A stretch of DNA of 32,030 nt from JBIOHJ01 sp044448905. Its GTDB lineage: Bacteria; Bacteroidota; Bacteroidia; AKYH767-A; OLB10. The stretch is from positions 1-32,030 of the forward strand of contig JBIOHJ010000018.1 of the NCBI GenBank assembly GCA_044448905.1, written 5' to 3'. Numbering within the stretch: position 1 is the stretch's first letter; each line of letters starts with the position of its first letter. Below the pieces are notes generated by a model, which was not told the DNA's origin, ran no database searches, and saw only the letters and a program-made list of their open reading frames with translations. Position numbers and translations under genes: made by a program. This document shows positions 16,364 through 24,098 of the stretch, piece by piece.

Positions 16364-17560
16364 TTATTCTTTGACGATTTTAAAAACTGAATTCATTCCG
16401 GGCAATGCAGCAACTTTCAAAAAATAAATACCCGGGCACAGCCGGTTTGTGCTGATATCAAATTGTTTTTCCATTGTGTTGAATGAATCAATTAATCTTC
16501 CTGTCAAATCAGTTATTTCGATAGTAGCCCAAACAGGTTCCTGTCCAAAATCAAGATGGAGCCGGTCGTTGAAAGGGTTGGGGAAAATTCTAATTTGTTT
16601 TTTATTGTTCTCCTTTATTTCTGAAACTACCTGTCCGCATTCCCATTGAAACATCTGCGCGTTATACGCACTATCCCACAGCGTATATACCTCCTTCAGA
16701 GTTTTCCATTGTGCATTCCCTGAAGCTACGATTGCATTAACACTGTCAGCCACCTGAAGCACTTTATTGTAAAACATTATACTGTTTAAATCACCCTGCT
16801 CAAAAAATATAGTTTGCAGGTAAAAACCATACGAGGGATATTGCCCGCTTTGCACTTTTTGCACCACATCATTTATTTCTGTAACCACACCGGCAACTGA
16901 TGAGGTATCTTTTATTTTTATAGAACATCCCGTTCCGATATGCCTCAGGTGACTGGTGGTATCATGCACCAGGTAGTTTGCAGTGTCTTGCGGGTTCCAG
17001 AAACCGTAATAGTTTAAATCGGCAACATGATTGGGAGTACCTCCACCCATCATATAATCAGGCTGCCAGAATTTATTTGGAAAAACAATTCCGTATTGCC
17101 CGTTAACTAAGTTCGTCCAGATATTAATGCCATTACTGTCATTGTAGATGGACCCGCCCATTAATTTACTTTCAGCAAGCCCCACCGAATCCATAAGCTT
17201 TACAACGTCAGAATAGAAGTACTGCGATTCGTGAGCATGAGGATCCATTTCAACTCCTTTGTCGTCCTGCAGCCACAGCAAAATATTTTTATTATTAGTG
17301 GTTGCCATGAGTGCAGGTGTTTCCTGCGTAAGAACGTTTGTTAAATATCTCCAATCCGACTACAGGTTCCATGTAATGCCGTTGTTCTGAAAATAATTTC
17401 CGAGAGTAACCAGCCTTGCCCGGTTAGTGGTATAATAAGTAACACCGTTCCACACAGAGGTTTCCTCATTGTGTGTTACAAAATCAAAATATACTACCGG
17501 CTGGCTTATACCAACCAGTGACGTAACGGTGAAAGTAAAAAGAAACAGCAGCTTTTTCAT
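16364..17560 (-). pseudogene. T9SS cargo protein interrupted by an in-frame TAG
   Basis: The 5' segment (17363-17560) encodes a signal peptide (KKLLFLFTFTVTSLVGISQ) and 66 residues in all, then TAG at 17360-17362. Reading through gives SDWRYLTNVLTQETPAL and joins without a shift to the rest (ATG at 17308), for 397 residues plus the stop position. The TAG replaces what was likely CAG (Gln), after NGITWNL. The body contains a DPHAHES motif and is unassigned, though the two His may bind metal. The final 80 or so residues are a T9SS sorting domain, with IRIFPNPFNDRL, ITDLTGRL and CPGIYFLKV. Internal restarts such as ATG 17308 would lack a signal peptide and could not be exported by the usual route. 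Confidence 0.85.
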
Positions 17561-17630
17561 TATGAAATCAGTTATGGTCGATATTTGACTAAAATAAAAT
17601 GAAAAGGTTTATTATTATACATCACTCTCA

Positions 17631-17673
17631 TGGTCTTCATTTCCGCGGATCATTCTTCTTAATAATACTCTAA
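17631..17673 (+). repeat. Short intergenic repeat, copy 3
   Basis: The 43-base element begins TGGTCTTCA and ends TTCTTAATAATACTCTAA, closely matching the ends of the copy at 10518. It lies between the interrupted T9SS gene and the next, divergent T9SS gene. Its role is unknown. Confidence 0.45.
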
Positions 17674-17793
17674 GCAAACTCCTGCCTTAAGATTAGGAGT
17701 GCCCGGTTCAAATCTTTTTGTTTTCCTGATTTCTTTGGTGAACTTACCGTCCGGTAATTTTTAATACTTTTAATGTCTGAAAACTTTAGAAAC

Positions 17794-18597
17794 ATGAAAA
17801 AATATTTACCAAATATCACACTTTATGTAATGCTGTTGCCCGTATCGGCATTTGCTCAACTACAGAATACGGGTTGGAGAAGTCCTTCAGCAACTCATGC
17901 ACCTAACGGCTGGACAAACCCGCAAAATGCGTATGTAAGCGATGATGTATATACTACCGTTGCGCACCAGTCGGGCTGCCGTTGCCCGTTTATGGATTTA
18001 TCATGGGATAATGGTACCAGTTACACTTCGTATAAGCTTTTCGGCATTTTCGGAACCGTTGATTTTTTCATCACCGAAGGCGACTCAACCGATAATTGGG
18101 GTCATGCATGGACGGTAACTGAGTTAAGCGATCCTGTTTTTGTACTTCGCATCTGGAACCCAAGCACTCTAATCAAGCAGGGATATGCGGGGTTCCAATT
18201 CGGAATTCCTGCAGGCAGCACCGTTAGTGGTATTGAAGTGCGGGTAGAAGAGCATGGTGATACTGCTTTCACTACTGAATTTAAAGATGTGATACAGGCA
18301 AGAGTATATTACTACGCACCAACGGTTATCAACGAAGTGTATGCAGGCATACACCCCGTAAGTGTATACCCGAACCCGGCACATGATAAAGTACACATAC
18401 GCATGAACGATAATGAAAGTAAAATACAGGTAAATATTTTTAATGCTGCAGGTCAGTTATTGAACGAAAAGTCCTTTCCTGCAAATACAGTAAACAATGA
18501 TTATGTTGCAGATATAAATCATCTTGAAGCAGGAATGTATTTTATAAATATTATTGCTGCTGATAAAACAATCAATACAAGATTAATAGTGGAATGA
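17794..18597 (+). CDS. T9SS cargo protein
   Basis: From ATG 17794 the protein is 267 residues: signal peptide (MKKYLPNITLYVMLLPVSAFAQ, cleavage near residue 21-22), a beta-rich middle domain (about 25-185) of no recognised family with a CRCPF segment, and a T9SS sorting domain (about 190-267) with VSVYPNPAHDKVHI, VNIFNAAGQLLN and LEAGMYFINII. An upstream in-frame ATG at 17773 would add seven residues before the signal peptide and is less likely. It is a surface or secreted protein. It ends 27 bases from the convergent T9SS gene. Confidence 0.85.
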   Translation: MKKYLPNITLYVMLLPVSAFAQLQNTGWRSPSATHAPNGWTNPQNAYVSDDVYTTVAHQSGCRCPFMDLSWDNGTSYTSYKLFGIFGTVDFFITEGDSTDNWGHAWTVTELSDPVFVLRIWNPSTLIKQGYAGFQFGIPAGSTVSGIEVRVEEHGDTAFTTEFKDVIQARVYYYAPTVINEVYAGIHPVSVYPNPAHDKVHIRMNDNESKIQVNIFNAAGQLLNEKSFPANTVNNDYVADINHLEAGMYFINIIAADKTINTRLIVE

Positions 18598-18624
18598 ACC
18601 GGGCAACGTCAGTTCTACATATAT

Positions 18625-19719
18625 TTATTTCGCACCAGCAAATATTTTATTAGCCGATGCTTCACTATTTATTATGCTGATGTAATATAATCCACCAGTT
18701 GGAAAAGGGTACCTGATTTTAATTTCAGACTTACCTTCATTGAGATAAAGTATTTCGGAAAAAACTTGCTTCCCATTCGTATCGAAAACCCTTATGAAAT
18801 GATTACCGCTGAATGATGTGGTCAAATTCAGAAGTATACTGTTACTAAATAATCCTGCAGATTGAATAATCAGTTTATTTCTTCCTCGAAAATTACATGT
18901 TACTGAAGAAATAACTTCGGAAAATTCCATCTGTCCGTCAAAATCGGTTTGCTGCAAGCGGTAATAACTTTTTCCGTTTATAGGCTGTTCATCAATCCAT
19001 TCATAATTTTTTATTGAAGTGCTGTTACCGGCTCCTTTAATTTTTCCGATAACACTAAAATTAATGGCATCGGCAGCACGCCAAATAGAAAAGTAATCGT
19101 TGTTTATTTCCGAAGCTGTTTGCCATACCAGCCGTACAAAATTATTTTTACATGCGGCAGAAAAGTTTGCCAGTTCAACAGGAAGAGGGCTGGTACTGAG
19201 ATTTCCATGGTTGATTCCGCCACCCGGAGCATCACCTGTAATAACTGCACTGCCGCCTGCAACCCACAATATTGAACCCGATGTTCCCGCAGTAGTTGCC
19301 CTCGACTGAATATTACTGATATATAAATCATCAAATTTATTTGTTCCTGAAACAGAAATAGTAATGAGAATTGAGGCAGAGGAAACAACAATGGAAGCAG
19401 TTGTAATATTTTTACTTGGTGAATAGCTGACCGATCCAACACCCGGATTAAACTCAAAACCAAGCGGTGCACTTAAGACGATAACAGCACCAGCTTGCGG
19501 TGAGGCATAATCATCTTTGTTGTTCTCCGAGATGTGTATCGTGCTCAAGGTTGTGAAAGAACCGGGCGCAATATTCATATTATTGCCATTGTTAACCGGT
19601 ACCACTGTAACTGCAGCATAAATATTGTCTTTAACGGCAAATAGAAAAACGAGTGAAAACAATAGCCGGATGATTCTTCCTGCTTGCACCCTTCTTTTTA
19701 AATTTATTCCGGTCAACAT
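18625..19719 (-). CDS. T9SS-associated secreted protein with discoidin-like repeat region
   Basis: The 364-residue protein has a basic N-terminus and a hydrophobic segment (about 15-36, LLFSLVFLFAV), a signal peptide of ordinary type. The middle has a beta-sandwich region (about 38-175) with low-complexity Ser/Thr/Ala. It continues into the LPVELANFSA and ASEINNDYFSIWR segments typical of Bacteroidota surface proteins, then YYRLQQTDFDG. The end (about 285-364) is a T9SS sorting-like domain with HFIRVFDTNGKQVF and GLYYISII. Mature function is unknown. It is convergent with the preceding gene and has an upstream 616-base gap. Confidence 0.8.
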   Translation of the reverse strand: MLTGINLKRRVQAGRIIRLLFSLVFLFAVKDNIYAAVTVVPVNNGNNMNIAPGSFTTLSTIHISENNKDDYASPQAGAVIVLSAPLGFEFNPGVGSVSYSPSKNITTASIVVSSASILITISVSGTNKFDDLYISNIQSRATTAGTSGSILWVAGGSAVITGDAPGGGINHGNLSTSPLPVELANFSAACKNNFVRLVWQTASEINNDYFSIWRAADAINFSVIGKIKGAGNSTSIKNYEWIDEQPINGKSYYRLQQTDFDGQMEFSEVISSVTCNFRGRNKLIIQSAGLFSNSILLNLTTSFSGNHFIRVFDTNGKQVFSEILYLNEGKSEIKIRYPFPTGGLYYISIINSEASANKIFAGAK

Positions 19720-20335
19720 AGATCCTGTTGAAATTATTTATCAACACTTGCATATTTACGGCTTTACGTGATTAAATTTTCAAACTCTTATTATGCCACT
19801 TTCATTGGTAAGGATTAAGCAGCTTTTTATCATTAATTATATGAATTCTGAAAGCAGAAAATTTTTTTTATCCTGAAACCCCCTCATTTCTAATACTAAA
19901 TGCTACCATGATTCGCTGAAAACTACCTGAAAGATTATCCTTAAATAGGTTTGGAAAATGATATTTTTTAATTTATAGTGATAATAATGTAAAAATTAAA
20001 ATAACAATTGCATATATCTGCAAGTATCTGTATTCATGTAAGGTTTATCTTCACTTTGTTTCTTTTCACATGGCAATTCTCACCCAGAATAATGGGAATC
20101 AGGTCTTAGAAGTATCCCTTCTCTCCTGACAAGGATGTTTTAATTTGGCCATTGTAAAGTAGCTCTCATTTTCAATTGGAAAGTTTTTTTCAAAAATTTC
20201 GGCAGATGTTGGTCTTAAAATATGCGAGAGCACTGATGGCTCCCTTTTATTTTTCCATTTCTTCCGAAATAAATGCGTTAAAGAACCGCAGCAATAAATA
20301 AATTGTTTTATTTTTAAAGTCTAAAACTTATAAAT
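19720..20335. other. 616-base intergenic stretch without a recognised gene
   Basis: This AT-rich gap separates the T9SS gene from the frameshifted NIPSNAP-like gene. No ORF with a plausible start, family match or signal peptide, no tRNA-like fold, and no strong terminator were seen. It should contain the promoter of the minus-strand T9SS gene. An unannotated small RNA cannot be excluded by eye. Confidence 0.5.
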
Positions 20336-20631
20336 ATGTATCTCATACGTGAAGTATTAACACAAAGCCCGGTAAAGCAAAGGAACTTGTAAAAAAATTC
20401 AAGCAAGCCGTTCCGCATTTTGAAAAAGCCGAAGAAGGTAAAAATTTTAAAATCATGACCGATGTCGCAAGTCAATACTGGACAGTGATTATCGAGTATG
20501 AAGTGGACGATATAGGAGCATTCATAGGCAATCTTCGTGGTGCTACTGCGACTCCGGAATTGCAGGAAATTATGAAGGGCTATATTGATTTGGTTGAAGG
20601 TGGTAAAAGAGAAATTTTTTTGGTGGAGTAA
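20336..20631 (+). pseudogene. NIPSNAP-like protein, frameshifted by a one-base deletion
   Basis: The ATG at 20336 opens a reading frame beginning MYLIREVLT that stops at TAA after 18 codons. If one base is restored at about 20361-20366, the frame continues as KPGKAKELVKKFKQAVP, then MTDVASQYWTVIIEYEVDD, and ends GYIDLVEGGKREIFLVE at TAA 20629-20631, about 98 residues in all. The restored protein has the features of small NIPSNAP/Dabb-like ferredoxin-fold proteins: KPGK near the start, YWTV, and a GYxDLVxxGxREI end. The mutation is probably an indel or sequencing error. A downstream ATG at 20455 could make only the last 58 residues. Function in the family is unknown. Confidence 0.75.
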
Positions 20632-20800
20632 TTAATCCTTCGCTGGCGTGGGATATCTTTTCCCTTGTGTCCGCTCAACATTCATTTTTTATTATTTCAC
20701 CCGTCAGTTCCGATGCACCGGGAATAAGGCCTCCGTCAGTCACAAAATATTAAAATTAAGTATTTTTCTCTTTGATTATTGTAAAAAAAGAATATTTCGC

Positions 20801-20830
20801 TTGCTATTGCCGGTTAAATTTATAGCTTTA
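20801..20830 (+). promoter_or_regulatory. Candidate promoter of the Omp28-like gene
   Basis: TTG at 20801-20803, a 19-base spacer and TAGCTTTA at 20823-20830 (one mismatch to TAnnTTTG) give the Bacteroidota -33/-7 layout. Transcription would start around 20837, leaving a leader of about 44 bases. Confidence 0.4.
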
Positions 20831-20880
20831 CTGCCCAGAATAAAAAATCCAAATAGTAACCATTAACATTAAAAAACAAA

Positions 20881-22746
20881 ATGAAAAAAATCTACTTATC
20901 AATTATTGCATGCCTGTTCATCACAGGCGCATTCAGCCAGACACAGCGGCTGATCCTGATGGAAGAATTTACCCAGGCATCATGCCCTCCCTGTGCGGTA
21001 ACAAATCCCGGCTTTAATGCATTATTAAATGCAAATGCCGATAAAATAGTTTCTATAAAGTACCAAACCTCATGGCCTGGTTTTGATCCGATGAATCTGC
21101 ACAACCCTACTCAGGTTCAAACCCGTGTGAGTTATTATGGTGTGACGGGCGTGCCTGATGCAGAAGCTGACGGAAATTTTTTTAATGATCATCCGGGTGT
21201 TTTTGAACAAAGTGATATTGATGCACGCTATGTGGTTCCTTCTCCTTTTGAAATTCGTATAACCCATTCTTTATCTAACAATAACGATTCAATTTATGTG
21301 AATGCGGTTGTTAAAGCCACAGCATCGATTTCGGGCAACCTCAAAGCATTCCTCGCTGTTATTGAAAGAAATGTTTATTTTGTTACACCTCCGGGTTCAA
21401 ACGGTGAAAAGCATTTTGAAGGCGTTATGAAGCGTATGCTCCCTTCTGATCAGGGCACTGTTTTGCCGACTTCGTTTGCGGTAAATGATTCGGTTATTTT
21501 GAATGAATCCTGGGCGCTTGCCAATGTGTATGATATAAACCAACTGGCTGTAGTAGGTTTTGTTCAGAACACGACAACTAAAGAAGTTCACCAAGCCGGA
21601 TATAGCCGCACGCACATGCCGCTTGATATTGGCGCTACAGCCATCAATGTTGGATTTGTAAACTGCTCTAGCACAGTTAATGCTGACGTTGAAATTACAA
21701 ACTTTGGTACCGACCCTATTACATCCTGCACATTGAACTATAAACTTGATAACGGTGCGTATACTCCTTTTCCATGGACAGGCAATATTCCTGTTAACGG
21801 AACTGCCATTGCTACTCTGCCTGCAATTACCTTAACGCCTGGCCAGCATACAATATGGGTTTACACTTCTGTTCCTAATGCAGGCACTGACCTTGATGTG
21901 AATAACGATCTGACATGGAAAATAACTAATTATGTTACTGTTGTTGTTCCTGCTCCTATTATTGAAGGATTCACAGCCGCAACTTTTCCTCCTGTAAACT
22001 GGTTGAGGTATAATCCTGATAATGGATTAACCTGGTCACGTATTGCTTCTACCGGAGGATTCGGACAATCGCCATTTGGTTGCGCCAAAATTGATTTTTA
22101 TAGCATCACTGCAGGAAATATAGATGAGTTGTTAACTCCCCGCTTTGATTTGTCAAATGCCGGTTCCTCTACAACCCTTGATTTCAGCGTAGCGCATGCA
22201 CGGTACGATAATTCTTATTTTGATTCGCTTGCTGTTCTTGTTTCAACTGATTGCGGAGCAACCTGGACTAACGTTTGGGGCAAAGGCGGAGCTGCCCTTG
22301 CAACTGCACCAAATACAACTGCAGCATGGACTCCTACTGCAGCACAATGGAGAGCAGAATCGGTTAATATGGATGCCTATGCAGGACAACCCGAAGTTAT
22401 AGTGAAATTTCAGGGTGTAAGCGGGTATGGCAATAATGCGTACTTGGATGATATTAATATTAATTGGCCGGTTGGAATTTCTGAAAACAATTCAGCTAAT
22501 TCAGTTTCGGTTTACCCCTCACTTAGTTCAGGTATTGTAAATGTAGAGTTGAATGCAAACATATCTGCAAAAGCAACTATTACAGTTTGCAATAATATTG
22601 GCGAGATTGTTAAAGGCATTTCCGTTTCAAATACTGTTGCCGGAAAATACATTCTCGATCTTAAAAATGTTTCAGCAGGTGTTTATTTTGTAAAAATTTC
22701 TGTGAACAACGAAACCATAACTAAACTAATTACTTTAATCAAATAA
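20881..22746 (+). CDS. Omp28-related thioredoxin-like protein with T9SS sorting domain
   Basis: The 621-residue protein has a signal peptide (1-19, ending AFS) and a thioredoxin-like Omp28 domain (about 22-235) with a CPPC redox motif at C35 and C38 in TQASCPPCAVTNPGF. It is followed by a beta-sandwich CARDB-like segment (about 240-340), a choice-of-anchor J/MAM-like domain (about 355-530, with VSTDCGATWTNVWGKGG and YLDDININ) and a T9SS sorting domain (about 540-621). The CPPC could act on disulfides at the cell surface, by inference. A strong bidirectional terminator follows. Confidence 0.88.
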   Translation: MKKIYLSIIACLFITGAFSQTQRLILMEEFTQASCPPCAVTNPGFNALLNANADKIVSIKYQTSWPGFDPMNLHNPTQVQTRVSYYGVTGVPDAEADGNFFNDHPGVFEQSDIDARYVVPSPFEIRITHSLSNNNDSIYVNAVVKATASISGNLKAFLAVIERNVYFVTPPGSNGEKHFEGVMKRMLPSDQGTVLPTSFAVNDSVILNESWALANVYDINQLAVVGFVQNTTTKEVHQAGYSRTHMPLDIGATAINVGFVNCSSTVNADVEITNFGTDPITSCTLNYKLDNGAYTPFPWTGNIPVNGTAIATLPAITLTPGQHTIWVYTSVPNAGTDLDVNNDLTWKITNYVTVVVPAPIIEGFTAATFPPVNWLRYNPDNGLTWSRIASTGGFGQSPFGCAKIDFYSITAGNIDELLTPRFDLSNAGSSTTLDFSVAHARYDNSYFDSLAVLVSTDCGATWTNVWGKGGAALATAPNTTAAWTPTAAQWRAESVNMDAYAGQPEVIVKFQGVSGYGNNAYLDDININWPVGISENNSANSVSVYPSLSSGIVNVELNANISAKATITVCNNIGEIVKGISVSNTVAGKYILDLKNVSAGVYFVKISVNNETITKLITLIK

Positions 22747-22770
22747 AATAATCTGTAAAGTTCATTCAAT

Positions 22771-22804
22771 AAAAAAGGGCTGATAATTATATCAGCCCTT
22801 TTTT
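22771..22804. terminator. Bidirectional rho-independent terminator
   Basis: A perfect 14-base-pair stem (22771-22784 with 22791-22804, GGGCTGAT core) and a six-base loop, flanked by A and T runs on both sides. It ends both the Omp28-like gene and the convergent FN3 gene. Confidence 0.92.
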
Positions 22805-22821
22805 ATTAGTATTGGTGCAAA

Positions 22822-24009
22822 TTAATGCTGCACATAAAACTTTAAAGTTTCTTTTCCTTCGGTTCCTATTGCTTCGAGATAGTAAATACCGTTTTTAAGA
22901 CCGGCAATATTAATTTCAATTTGATTGGTGCCCGCAGTCACTGTTTTGGTTACCGATAAATTAATTACGCCAATAAAATCGCGGATAGCGAAGTTCAGAT
23001 TTTGATCTGAGCTGCTTTCATAAGTAATCATAATCCGGTTATCAGCCGGGTTTGGCGATATGGTAACAGGTGCGGGAGTGGTAAAAAATGCCGATGCTGA
23101 CCATGCACTTAAAATTACAACTCCACCTGATGCACATACACCTTGCACTTGCCATTCGTAGTTTGCACCACTGTTCAGGCCGGTAATAGTTTTTGAATTC
23201 GTAGATGAGGTGGTATTCGTCCATGCCAATGAACCGGTCACACGGTAACGTATATTGTACGAAGAGGCACTAGTAGAATTCCATGCAAGTGTAACGCTGT
23301 TTCCTGCAGTCCCAATAGTTGATGTCAATCCTGAGGGCGTAGGGCAGGTGTTAGTTCCCAAAGTCTGAAAAACAGATACTGCCGACCATGCGCTAAAGGT
23401 TATCGTACCATTGGCATTAACACACCTGCTTCTTACCTGCCATTCATAAGCTGTGGAAGGCGTTAACCCGGTCAAATTTTTTGAGTTGGTTGATGCAGAA
23501 ACTATAGTCCATGCAACAGTGGAAACCTGGCGGTAGCGTACCCGGTACGAAGTTGCGCCTGTTGATGTCCAGTGTGTAGTTGCACTTGTTGAAGTAATAT
23601 TATTGGTAAATAATCCTGTTGGCACAGCACAAGTGGTGTTTGATGAAAGTGTAGTAAACAATGCACTTTGTGTATATGCGCTGTAAGTAATTGTTCCGTT
23701 CAAACCTGAACAGCCTGTACGTACCTGCCACTCATATTGCGTAGCAGGAGTTAATCCTGTGATGTTAACACTGGTGGTTTGTGATGTTAAGGTTGTCCAT
23801 GTAGCATTCGGAACTTGGTAGGGCCTGTACCGTACGTTGTATGTGAGCGCATTGCTCACGCTCGCCCACGATAAAGTGGCGGTAGTTGCTGTAATGTTTG
23901 CTGAAGTTAATACTGCCGGAGCAGGACATGTGTTGGTTTGCGCAACTAACTGGCTGATACAAATTACAAAAGCCACGATTGCAGTTGAGAAGTAAGTTTT
24001 TGTTTTCAT
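22822..24009 (-). CDS. Three-FN3-domain T9SS cargo protein
   Basis: From ATG 24009 the protein is 395 residues; the alternative ATG at 24063 would add 18 residues before the signal peptide. After the signal peptide (1-23, ending LVAQ) there are three fibronectin type III repeats (about 28-118, 121-215 and 218-310). Each begins with CP/CAxPxxL and ends with YEWQVR/Q and a Cys. A T9SS sorting domain follows (about 315-395), with ISPNPADNRIMI, NGIYYLEA and a basic last strand. It is a surface adhesin-like or scaffold protein with no catalytic domain. It is preceded by the DPP IV gene, which is upstream on the same strand with a gap of about 90 bases. Confidence 0.88.
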   Translation of the reverse strand: MKTKTYFSTAIVAFVICISQLVAQTNTCPAPAVLTSANITATTATLSWASVSNALTYNVRYRPYQVPNATWTTLTSQTTSVNITGLTPATQYEWQVRTGCSGLNGTITYSAYTQSALFTTLSSNTTCAVPTGLFTNNITSTSATTHWTSTGATSYRVRYRQVSTVAWTIVSASTNSKNLTGLTPSTAYEWQVRSRCVNANGTITFSAWSAVSVFQTLGTNTCPTPSGLTSTIGTAGNSVTLAWNSTSASSYNIRYRVTGSLAWTNTTSSTNSKTITGLNSGANYEWQVQGVCASGGVVILSAWSASAFFTTPAPVTISPNPADNRIMITYESSSDQNLNFAIRDFIGVINLSVTKTVTAGTNQIEINIAGLKNGIYYLEAIGTEGKETLKFYVQH

Positions 24010-24098
24010 TGGTTTTTTGGTTTTTGGAAGTGCTAATATATAAAAAAATAATATGAAAAGCATTTATATGAATCCGACAGGAAAATAAACAAAGAGTA

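Noticed and set aside
2332..17560. Genome-wide reassignment of TAG to an amino acid
   Set aside because: Long genes (942-residue kinase, 715-residue peptidase, 621-residue Omp28 protein) contain no in-frame TAG, and two intact genes end with TAG; at 15730 readthrough would run out of frame into the next gene and soon stop again.
19104..19472. 122-residue minus-strand ORF inside the T9SS gene at 18625
   Set aside because: It is an alternative frame of the same strand within a gene with a valid signal peptide and sorting domain.
20648..20866. 72-residue ORF before the Omp28-like gene
   Set aside because: No signal peptide or family pattern; it overlaps the predicted promoter of the downstream gene.
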